A stretch of 64,000 bases of DNA from Ruegeria_C sp041537905 (GTDB lineage: Bacteria; Pseudomonadota; Alphaproteobacteria; Rhodobacterales; Rhodobacteraceae): assembly GCF_041537905.1 (NCBI RefSeq), contig NZ_JBGRUO010000020.1:43955-107954 (forward strand). Direction: 5' to 3'. The position numbers were made by a program, and so were the translations under genes. Below are positions 53,368-62,200 of this stretch, piece by piece; within the stretch, counting starts at the first letter, position 1, and every line of letters starts with the position of its first letter. Below the pieces are notes generated by a model. That model searched no databases. It was given only the letters and a program-made list of their open reading frames with translations, and was not told the origin of the DNA.

Positions 53368-54120
53368 CTAGCTCCGCAGCCGGACCTGCCGCGCCGGAAC
53401 ACCTGCCACGATGGCGTTTTCGGCCACATCCGAGGTCACCACCGACCCTGCAGCAATAACGGCGCCGTCGCCCACGGTCACGCCATCCAGAACCGAGACA
53501 TGCGCCCCCACCCAGACATCGTTGCCCAGTTTGACCGGACCCTTGGTTTCAAGCCCCTGGAGCACCATGGGACCCTGGCCAAGCGCCATCTTGTAACGCC
53601 CGCCCCCGAAATAGCATTGCCCGGCAATGATGCAGTGGTCGCCGATCTCGATGCCGGACACCCCGCTGAGATTGCACTGGCTGCCGATCGAGCAATCGGA
53701 GCCGATCCGGAGATAATTGCTTTTGACGAGCAGGACTGTATCGCGGGCGATCAAAGTGCGCGCGCCGATGGAAAAATCTCCGGGCGCGGTGGTGCCGCGC
53801 GCATCCAGCGCACATCCGTCATCGATCGTAACATTGTCGCCCAGCGTCATCCGGCCCGGGCAGCGCAGCGAAATATCGCGACCGAAATTCAAACCGCGAC
53901 CGGCCTCGCCAAAAAGCCCCGGGAACAGATGCTTGCGCAGGAAAAAACCCAGCGCGCCGCGGGTTCCGGCGGCAAAAAACATTGCGAATTCATACTTTAG
54001 CAGCGACCGCCAGCCTTCATCGCCAATGAAGAACCGCTGGTATTTTCTAAGGGCGGACCCGTCATCGCTCAGTGCATCGACGACATAGTCTTTCCGGACT
54101 GCGCTGCGCTGGCTTTCCAC
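53368..54120 (-). CDS. Left-handed beta-helix (hexapeptide) acyltransferase
   Basis: A 250-residue enzyme. From about residue 85, hexapeptide repeats of the [LIV]GxxxxI type accumulate (LGDNVTIDDGCALDA, IGSDCSIGSQC, IEIGDHCIIAGQCYFGG). The C-terminal end VWVGAHVSVLDGVTVGDGAV plus VPARQV is that of WcaF/maltose acetyltransferase relatives. The N-terminal 80 residues are unusual, with a hydrophobic segment near 44-62, so membrane association is possible. It would O-acetylate or otherwise acylate a sugar of the exopolysaccharide. Start GTG 54120 follows AGGGGAAG. It is divergent from the methyltransferase operon, 203 bp apart. Confidence 0.82.
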   Translation of the reverse strand: MESQRSAVRKDYVVDALSDDGSALRKYQRFFIGDEGWRSLLKYEFAMFFAAGTRGALGFFLRKHLFPGLFGEAGRGLNFGRDISLRCPGRMTLGDNVTIDDGCALDARGTTAPGDFSIGARTLIARDTVLLVKSNYLRIGSDCSIGSQCNLSGVSGIEIGDHCIIAGQCYFGGGRYKMALGQGPMVLQGLETKGPVKLGNDVWVGAHVSVLDGVTVGDGAVIAAGSVVTSDVAENAIVAGVPARQVRLRS

Positions 54121-54323
54121 CGGCTTCCCCTGCTTTGATCTCCTGCAATGAATTGCCTAGCACCAAAAATGACACCGCATCAACCACCCCATACCGCTCG
54201 CCCGCACAGACCTGTTGCCGAAGGCGTGACGCGACCGACCCGTGTTGCCAATAAGGATCAAGGCCCCTTAGAGTGCGCACATCTCGATCATGTCGGGCGT
54301 TGTCGTGTAGGTGGTGAAAACCG

Positions 54324-55091
54324 GTGAAGAACATCTCGGATTATTGGGACCGGAACGTCTCGAACTGGAAAGTGGCCCGCCATCTGGATGTCGGCTCGCA
54401 GGCCTTCTTCGAGGAGGTCGAGCGCTATCGCTTCGATAAACTCGAATATCTGGAGCCCGTGGTCGGCTATGACCGGCATGCCGGCAAGAAAGTTCTGGAT
54501 GTCGGCTGCGGGTTGGGCACCGACACCGCGCGCTTTGCCTCCCATGGCGCCGAGGTCACCGGCATCGATATCGCTCCTGAGGCGATCGCGCTGGCAGAAA
54601 AGAACTTCGCATGGCGCGACTTGCCGGGGCAGTTTCACGTCATGGATGGCGAAGCTATGAGCTTTCCCGATGACAGCTTCGATTTCGTCTATTGCCACAC
54701 GGTGCTGCATTTTACGCCGTCGCCGGAAAACATGGTGCGCGAGATCCATCGCGTCCTCAAACCCGGCGGACGGGCGCTGCTCATGATGATCAACCGGCGG
54801 TCATGGCTCTATTTCATGCATCGCGTGGCCGGTGTGAAGATCGACTATATGGACGCGCCGGTCTTTCACAAGAAAGACCCCGATGAGTTCTCGGAACTGA
54901 CCGGGCCATTCCCCGACAAAGAGATAAAGCTGTACCGATTCCCCAAAAGAACCGAGGTGCATAAAGGCTGGAAGGCCGCCGTGTACAACACGCTTTTTGT
55001 TGATCTGTTTCACGCCCTTCCGGCGCGCATGACCCGCAACACCGGCTATCACATGCTGGCCTTTGTGCAAAAACCGGGCACCGTTGAGTAA
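54324..55091 (+). CDS. SAM-dependent methyltransferase, UbiE/Methyltransf_11 type
   Basis: A 255-residue enzyme. Motif I is KVLDVGCGLGTDTARFA near residue 56, the acidic end of beta-2 is VTGIDIAPEAI, motif II is FDFVYCHTVLHF and post-motif III IHRVLKPGGRALLM. The start is GTG 54324; the ribosome site is weak. It opens a rightward unit of four genes and precedes the flavoenzyme by 3 bp. Substrate unknown; a lipid or polymer sugar is plausible. Confidence 0.85.
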   Translation: MKNISDYWDRNVSNWKVARHLDVGSQAFFEEVERYRFDKLEYLEPVVGYDRHAGKKVLDVGCGLGTDTARFASHGAEVTGIDIAPEAIALAEKNFAWRDLPGQFHVMDGEAMSFPDDSFDFVYCHTVLHFTPSPENMVREIHRVLKPGGRALLMMINRRSWLYFMHRVAGVKIDYMDAPVFHKKDPDEFSELTGPFPDKEIKLYRFPKRTEVHKGWKAAVYNTLFVDLFHALPARMTRNTGYHMLAFVQKPGTVE

Positions 55092-55094
55092 GCG

Positions 55095-56669
55095 ATGAGG
55101 CGCGACATCTCCCTCCTGCGGAAACGCCGCTTTGATGTGGTTGTTGTCGGCGGCGGCATACAGGGGGCCTGTGTGGCGCGGGACGCGGCGCTGCGGGGGC
55201 TGAGCGTTGCCCTGATCGAGCAGGGCGATTTCTGCGGCGCCACCAGCCACAATTCCCTGAAGACCATTCACGGCGGCATCCGCTATCTGCAGCATCTGAA
55301 TTTCAAGCGGGCCATCGAATCCATCCGCGAGCAGCAGATCTTTCTCAGAACCGCACCGCATCTGGTTCAGCCGCTGGGGTTTCTGATGCCAACCTACGGC
55401 TATGGCATGCGGGGGCCCCTGGCCTTGGGGGCCGGGATCGCCCTGTTCGAGGCGCTGAACGCCGGTGTCGCGCTGCGCGACGGTCGCCGGCCGGCCTGGC
55501 CGAAGGGCCAGCTGATGCGGGCCGCCACCTGCCGCAAGCGCGCGCCGGGAATCGACCCTCAGGCGCTGACCGGTGGTGCCTATTGGGCTGACGCGCAGGT
55601 CGGACTCGCCGATAAAGCTGTGCTGCAGATCCTGCAACAAGCGGTCGATCACGGTGCCTGCGTTGCCAATGACGTGCAGGCCGAGCAACTGCGTTTCGAT
55701 CCCTCGGCCCCCGAATCCGTCTGCGGGCTCGGGGCACGGGACATGCGCACCGGCGATCGCTTCGAGATCGCGGCGCGCGCGGTGGTGAACGCAACCGGGC
55801 CCTGGGCGGCGGATTGGATCAGGCGCGCCGGGGGATCCAGGCTGTCGCTGCAGGTGGGGCTGGTCAAGAGCATGAACCTGGTGACCCGCAAACCCGCCTT
55901 GCCGCACGCCCTTGCCGTCAAGAGCAGCCGCGCCTCCGATTCCCGGATCGACACCGCCAAGCGGATGTTCTTCGTCGTGCCCTGGCAAGGCAGGGCGGTC
56001 ATCGGAACAACCCACTTCACCCATCGTGACACCACTCTCGACCTGAGGGTCGACCAAGAGGAGATCGCGGCATTTGTCGAAGAATTCGCAGCCGCCTTTC
56101 CGGCGATGGGTGTGACGACCGATGATATCCTGTATTGTTACCAGGGGCTCACACCGGGAGACGACACCGTGACCGAGGACGGAGCCAAGCTGCATGAAAG
56201 CAGGATCGTCGATCACGCTACGACGGATGGTATCGGCGGGGTGTTCAGCATCGTCAGCATCAAATGGACGACCGCACGGCTGGTCGCGGAACAGGCCGTC
56301 GACCGGTTGCTGGATCAGTGGAAAGACCGCCGCGCCTGTCAGACGCGTCACACAAGGATTCCCGATTATCCCGGCATGCCGCATGACACCTGCGGGCTAT
56401 CCGATGCCGGGCTGCGCGATTTCGTGGTAGCGCATGTCGAGAACACCCAGGCGTTTCGCCTTGACGACATCGTCCTGCGCAGAACAAACGACCTGGTATC
56501 GGGCCGGATGAGCGCGCAGCACTTCGCCGTAATTGAGCAAACGCTGGCAGATCATTTCAACTGGTCGGTCGAACAGCGACGCGCTGAGACCCAACAGGTC
56601 CTGAATCGGCTACCCCCTTCATCCTTCAGACACAGATTGATCAACGAATTAGAGGCAACCTCAATATGA
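55095..56669 (+). CDS. FAD-dependent glycerol-3-phosphate dehydrogenase-like protein
   Basis: A 524-residue flavoprotein with GlpD features: FAD motif FDVVVVGGGIQGACVARDAAL at residues 13-32 and SHNSLKTIHGGIRYLQ. MFFVVPWQGRAVIGTTHF and the C-terminal helical cap are also GlpD-like. GlpD oxidises glycerol-3-phosphate to dihydroxyacetone phosphate at the membrane. Here it is inside a glycan operon, overlapping the following epimerase by 4 bp, so a related polyol- or sugar-phosphate substrate is possible. It has no glycerol regulon neighbours. I leave the gene name blank for that reason. Confidence 0.8.
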   Translation: MRRDISLLRKRRFDVVVVGGGIQGACVARDAALRGLSVALIEQGDFCGATSHNSLKTIHGGIRYLQHLNFKRAIESIREQQIFLRTAPHLVQPLGFLMPTYGYGMRGPLALGAGIALFEALNAGVALRDGRRPAWPKGQLMRAATCRKRAPGIDPQALTGGAYWADAQVGLADKAVLQILQQAVDHGACVANDVQAEQLRFDPSAPESVCGLGARDMRTGDRFEIAARAVVNATGPWAADWIRRAGGSRLSLQVGLVKSMNLVTRKPALPHALAVKSSRASDSRIDTAKRMFFVVPWQGRAVIGTTHFTHRDTTLDLRVDQEEIAAFVEEFAAAFPAMGVTTDDILYCYQGLTPGDDTVTEDGAKLHESRIVDHATTDGIGGVFSIVSIKWTTARLVAEQAVDRLLDQWKDRRACQTRHTRIPDYPGMPHDTCGLSDAGLRDFVVAHVENTQAFRLDDIVLRRTNDLVSGRMSAQHFAVIEQTLADHFNWSVEQRRAETQQVLNRLPPSSFRHRLINELEATSI

Positions 56670-57670
56670 GTATTGGCAAGGGCGACATTGTATTGGTGAC
56701 CGGGGCCACCGGGTTCACCGGCAAACATCTGGTCCGGGAATTATGTGCCACAGGCGCCACCGTGCGCGCAATCGTGCGCAGCTCGTCGCGGCTCGACGGG
56801 ATCGAGGACCTGCCGATCGAAATCTTCCAGGGCGATGTGTTCGACGCCGATGTAGCCGCCCACGCCTCCGAGGGGGTGCACTATGTCTTCCATGTCGCCG
56901 CCGCCTACCGAGAGGCCAAGATCAGCGATGACGTCTACTGGAAAGTGCATGTGCAAAGCACCCAGAACCTGGCCCGGATCGCAGCACAGAACCCGGAATT
57001 CAAACGCTTCGTCCACGTGTCGACCATCGGCGTTCACGGCCATATCGAAGAGCCGCCCGCAAACGAGGAATACCGCTTCGCGCCCGGCGATCAGTATCAG
57101 GACACCAAGGTCGAGGCAGAGCTGTGGATCCGCGACTTTGCAAAGACCGACGGACTGCCGCTGACCGTGGTCCGGCCCGCCGCCATCTACGGCCCCGGCG
57201 ACCGCCGCCTGCTCAAAGTGTTCAAGATGGCGAAGAAACCGGTGGTGCCGATCCTGGGATATGGCTGCAAGGGGCTCTACCACCTGATCCACGTGAAGGA
57301 TCTGGTGCGGTTCATGATCCTGTCCGCCACCCATGAGCGGACTCTCGGCGAGGTCTATATCTGTGGCGCCCGGGGGCCTATCAGCATCGAACAGATGGTC
57401 CGCGTCATTGCCGGGAAACTGAAAACAGCACCCAGAATTCTGCGCCTGCCCGTCACCCCGTTCTTCATCGCGGGCGATCTGTGCGAATGGATTTGCAAGC
57501 CCCTGGGGATAGAGCCGCCGATTTACCGGCGGCGTGTGGCGTTCTTCACCAAGGATCGCGCCTTTGATACGTCGAAGATGCGCGACCATACCGGCTATGA
57601 GTATCTTTATACCAACGAGAGCGGACTTGTGGACACTGCGGACTGGTACGTCAAGGAAGGATGGCTCTGA
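56666..57670 (+). CDS. NAD(P)-dependent extended SDR, dihydroflavonol-reductase-like
   Basis: A 334-residue enzyme. VLVTGATGFTGKHLVREL is at residues 9-26; VFHVAAAYR and HVSTIGVHGH hold the Ser/Thr, and YQDTKVEAE the Tyr-Lys catalytic pair. It probably reduces or epimerises a sugar or lipid-linked intermediate. ATG 56666 overlaps the flavoenzyme stop by 4 bp, and the next glycosyltransferase overlaps its end by 10 bp, giving a tight operon. Confidence 0.85.
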   Translation: MSIGKGDIVLVTGATGFTGKHLVRELCATGATVRAIVRSSSRLDGIEDLPIEIFQGDVFDADVAAHASEGVHYVFHVAAAYREAKISDDVYWKVHVQSTQNLARIAAQNPEFKRFVHVSTIGVHGHIEEPPANEEYRFAPGDQYQDTKVEAELWIRDFAKTDGLPLTVVRPAAIYGPGDRRLLKVFKMAKKPVVPILGYGCKGLYHLIHVKDLVRFMILSATHERTLGEVYICGARGPISIEQMVRVIAGKLKTAPRILRLPVTPFFIAGDLCEWICKPLGIEPPIYRRRVAFFTKDRAFDTSKMRDHTGYEYLYTNESGLVDTADWYVKEGWL

Positions 57671-58959
57671 TGGGGGACCGGCACATGAGTCAGACCAAGC
57701 GACGCGCGGATATGCTGGTTGTCGCACCGCATCCGTTCTTCACGCCCCGCGGCACGCCGTTCAGCGTCTATTACCGCACGCTGGTTCTGGCCGAGGCTGG
57801 CGTCCAGATCGATCTGCTGACCTACCACCCCGGGCAGGATGTGGATATTCCGGGCGTTCGCATCGTGCGAATCCCGCGTATCGGGTTTCTCGAACCGGTG
57901 CCGGTTGGTCCTTCGGTCAAAAAACTGTTTCTGGATGTGTTCGTTCTGTTCTGGACCATCGGAATGCTGATCCGACATCGCTACGGGCTGGTGCATGCCC
58001 ATGAGGAATCCGTGTTCTGGTGCCGGGCCCTGAAGCCTTTCTTCCGGTTCCGGCTGATCTATGACATGCATTCCAGCCTGCCCCAGCAGCTGGAGAATTT
58101 CGGGTTCACGAAATCGAAGATACTGATCGGAATCTTCCGCTTTCTCGAAGACAGCTGCCTGAAGGCGGCTGATGCGGTGATCACGATCTGCCCCGACCTG
58201 CGGGATTATGCGCTGCAGCAGGGCGTCCCGGAGGACAAGCATTTCCTGATCGAGAACTCGATCTTCGACGATGTCAGGTTGGCAGCGTCCCCCAGCGCGC
58301 CGGTGGCGGTGGATTCAGACGCCGAGGATGTCGTGTTTTCCGCAGATATCCCAACGATGGTTTATGCCGGAACATTCGAAAAATATCAGGGCATTGACCG
58401 GGTCATCAAGGCGTTTGCCCAGATCACCGACCGGCACAAGCAGGCCAGGCTGGTGCTGGCCGGCGGCACGCCCGAACAGGTGGCCGCCATGAAGGCGGTG
58501 GCCGCCGACGCGGGACTGTCAGATCAATGCGTGTTCACCGGCCGGGTATCGAAAACGACGGCGCTGCGGCTCAACAGAGAGGCGGATGCGCTGCTGTCGC
58601 CCCGCATCGACGGCACCAACACGCCGCTGAAGGTCTATGAACAGCTGGCCAGCGGAAAACCCCTGATTGCAACACGAATCTGGTCGCACACGCAGGTTCT
58701 TGACGATGACTATTGTTTTCTGGTCGAGCCGACGCCCGACTCGATTGCCGAGGGCATGTGCGCGGTATTGGACAACCCGGAGGAGGCCGGACGGCGCGCC
58801 AGCAATGCCCGGGCGCTCTATGACCAAAAATACGCACGCCCGATCTATGAGACCAAGATACGTGCGCTGTTGAGCGCTGTTGGTTTCAGGGATGCCACCC
58901 CGATGACACACACCCCGGAAGAGGGTCAGGCAGAGGCGGTTTCTTCGAGGCCGGAATGA
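57661..58959 (+). CDS. Glycosyltransferase, GT4 (group 1) family
   Basis: A 432-residue GT-B enzyme. The N-terminal domain has HPFFTPRGTPFSVYYRTLVL with the glycine-rich acceptor loop; the C-terminal domain has YAGTFEKYQGIDRVIKAF, LVLAGGTPEQV and the late TNTPLKVYEQLASGKPLIAT with the nucleotide-binding Glu. It transfers a sugar in the cytoplasm, last in the 54.3-59.0 kb operon. ATG 57661 is adjacent to AAGGAAGG; ATG 57670 and ATG 57685 (after GGGGGA) are alternatives and shorten it by 3 or 8 residues. Confidence 0.88.
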   Translation: MALMGDRHMSQTKRRADMLVVAPHPFFTPRGTPFSVYYRTLVLAEAGVQIDLLTYHPGQDVDIPGVRIVRIPRIGFLEPVPVGPSVKKLFLDVFVLFWTIGMLIRHRYGLVHAHEESVFWCRALKPFFRFRLIYDMHSSLPQQLENFGFTKSKILIGIFRFLEDSCLKAADAVITICPDLRDYALQQGVPEDKHFLIENSIFDDVRLAASPSAPVAVDSDAEDVVFSADIPTMVYAGTFEKYQGIDRVIKAFAQITDRHKQARLVLAGGTPEQVAAMKAVAADAGLSDQCVFTGRVSKTTALRLNREADALLSPRIDGTNTPLKVYEQLASGKPLIATRIWSHTQVLDDDYCFLVEPTPDSIAEGMCAVLDNPEEAGRRASNARALYDQKYARPIYETKIRALLSAVGFRDATPMTHTPEEGQAEAVSSRPE

Positions 58960-59278
58960 GGGGCAACGGACCTGCCGAAAGGGCGACAAATGCCTGAATT
59001 TGTTTCACATTGATTCCATTTTCCGACCCGGGGGCGGCAGCGGGGCAGACTCTATCGGCGCGCGCGGGACACGAATCGCGCCGCTTTGAGCCACCGTTGC
59101 AACTGCGGAAACAATCTCTGCGGGTTTATGGCACAGAGTTGATTTGCTCTCGGGGTCGTCTTACCTGTAAAGATAGTGTTGGGGGGCTAAGATTGTTTGT
59201 CTATTTTAGCCATCGGTAGAGGTGTGGAATTGTCCTGGGGGGACGCCGCGCCGTTTGTTTTGTAGTGGGTTGGGGTAT
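58960..59278. promoter_or_regulatory. 319-bp region upstream of the giant GH16-RTX gene
   Basis: It must hold the promoter or leader of the GH16 gene, unless that gene is read through from the operon. It is AT-richer from about 59125 to 59230. No T-tailed hairpin is visible, so I cannot say whether transcription stops after 58959. Confidence 0.35.
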
Positions 59279-62200
59279 ATGTCGACATTTTTGGAAGAAT
59301 TTGACGGTCCGTTGGAGGCCGGTGTCTGGTTGGTATCAGATTACGCGTTGCCCGGGGGATGGATCGATACGGCCTGGTCCCCATCCAATGTGACCGTTTC
59401 AGCCGGTCAGCTCACCCTCACACTGGATGATCAGCCACAGGACGGCAAATCCTTCAGCGGCGGTGAAATACGCTCGATCGAGAATTTCAGCTTCGGCAGC
59501 TATACCGTTACGATGCAAACCGCAGTCGGCAGCGGCGCCAACTCGACCTTTTTCCTCTATTCCCCCCAGACCGAGATCGATTTTGAGTTCCTCAGCAGCG
59601 ACCCGACCCAGGCGCTACTGACCTATCACTTTGAAGGCGAGAGCGTCGGCACCGTTATCGATCTGGGCTTCGACTCTTCTGCCGGACTGCATGACTACAC
59701 GATCGAGTGGGGGCCGGATTCGATTTCGTGGTATGCAAACGGGATCCTTCTGCATTCGGTGACCGACCCGGTCGACCTTGATGTGCCAACTGCCGATGCA
59801 CAGATCTTCCTGAGCCTCTGGCACGGGACGCCAAGCTGGATGGGTGATCCCGATTTCGCCCCGTCCACATCCGCCATCTACGAATCCGTGAGTTTTGCCG
59901 CGCGCACGGCCCCGATCGCACAGGACGACTGGGTTGTACTGGCTGACGGCAGCCCGTTCCAGCTCGACATGCTGGCAAATGACACGGATCCCGACGGCCC
60001 GGCACTTGCGGCCAGCGATATCGTCATCACCCAGGCACCGGCCTTCGGAACGCTGTCGCAGGATCCCGGAACAGGCGCGTTTACATATACCCCGGACGAC
60101 GCGAATTTCGTGGGCATAGATCGGTTCGAGTACAGCGTTTCGGATGCAAATGCCGAAATGTCCAATACGGCTTGGGTGACCGTCCAGGTCGGGCTGGATC
60201 CGATTGATCCTGCTGCTGTTTTGCTGACGGATGGCAATGATGACAATCTTGCGCTGATCAGTGGCGGGACGGATATCTTTGACGGTCTGGCCGGCGATGA
60301 CACGCTTTATGGCGGTGATGGCGGCGATCTGCTCTATGGCAATATCGGCAATGACGTGCTGTACGGCAATGACAATGGCGACAGCCTTTATGGCGGCTCG
60401 GGCGATGATGTACTGGATGGCGGCAAGAACAACGACCTGCTGGATGGCGGGGCCGGGGCGGATACGCTGACCGGTGGCAAGGGCAATGACACGTTCAAGT
60501 TCTCGGTGGTCGATGGCGCGCTGGACACGGTTCAGGATTATGCCTGGTGGAAGTTCCGCGATGTGGGCGACGCGCTGGTGGGCTACACCCAGGGCGTTGA
60601 CNNNNNNNNNNGCCATGGCCGCTCCAAAAACTGCGGCCACTCGTCCCGCTGGACCTGCTTTGTCCAGGTCGCCCTGCTCACCGGCGTCAAAAACCTCGCC
60701 GGTACCGAAGCCAGCATGGAAGCAAACGGACGGCTGCTGACGGCCAGCGCCAATGCGGCGCCGGATGCGGTGGATGACACGGCGAATGTGGACGAGGACC
60801 AGAGCGTCACCATCGACGTGCTGGCCAATGACAGCGACAGCGATGGCGGCGTGCTGTCGATCCAGTCGGTGGGCCAGGGCCAGTTCGGCACAGTGGTGAT
60901 CGATGGCGATCAACTGACCTACACGCCGGATGCGGATGCCAGTGGCGATGACAGTTTCAGCTACACGGTCTCGGATGGCCAGGGCGGCACGGCGGTGGCC
61001 ACGGTCAACGTGACGGTGGCACCGACGCCGGATGCGCCGGTGGCGCAGGATGACGCGACCAGCGGCGAGCAGGACGGCCCGATCCAGATCGACGTGCTGG
61101 CCAATGACAGCGACGCCGATGGGGATGCGCTGAGCATCGATATCTCGGGCTCGACACCTGCAAACGGGCAGGTTGCGGTCTCGAACGGGCAGATCGTCTA
61201 TACGCCCGATCCCGGCTTTGTCGGCGAGGACAGCTTTACCTATGCGGCCTCGGACGGCACCTCCAGCAACACCGCCACCGTGACGGTGACGGTCTATGAG
61301 ACCAACGCCGCGCCGGTGGCCGCTCCCGATGCCGCCACCACAAACGAAGATCAGGCGGTGGCGATCGATCTGCTGGCCAATGACAGCGACGCCAATGGCG
61401 ACCCGCTGAGCGTGACCGCGCTGACCAGCGCTTTCGACGATCCCGGCACCGTCGGCGTGGTCGAGACCGAGCATGGCTCGGTGACCCTGGCAAACGGGGT
61501 TGCGACCTATACGCCGGATGCGGATTTCAACGGGGTGGACAGCTTCGGCTATACGCTCAGCGACACCAAGGAGAGCACGGCGGGCACGGTCTCGGTGACG
61601 GTGGACGCGGTCAATGATGCGCCGGACGCCCAGGATGACACGGCAACCACGGACCCGGATGTGGCGGTCTCGATCGACGTTCTGGCCAATGACAGCGACG
61701 CGGATGGCGATGCGCTGAGCATCGATATCTCGGGCTCGGCCCCGGCCAATGGCTCGGTTTCCCTCGTGAATGGCGAGATCCTCTATACGCCCGATCCGGG
61801 CTATATCGGCTCCGACAGCTTCAGCTATGCGGTCAGCGACGGCACCGAGAGCCGGACCGCGACGGTGTCGGTGACGGTGGGCTCGCTCTATGACCCGATT
61901 GATCCTGCGGCTGTTCAGCTGACGGATGGGGCGGATGACAATCTTGCGCTGATCAGTGGCGGGACGGATATCTTTGACGGTCTGGCCGGCGATGACACGC
62001 TTTATGGCGGTGATGGCGGCGATCTGCTCTATGGCAATATCGGCAATGACGTGCTGTACGGCAATGACAATGGCGACAGCCTTTATGGCGGCTCGGGCGA
62101 TGATGTGCTGGATGGCGGCAAGAACAACGACCTGCTGGATGGCGGGGCCGGGGCGGATACGCTGACCGGTGGCAAGGGCAATGACACGTTCAAGTTCTCG

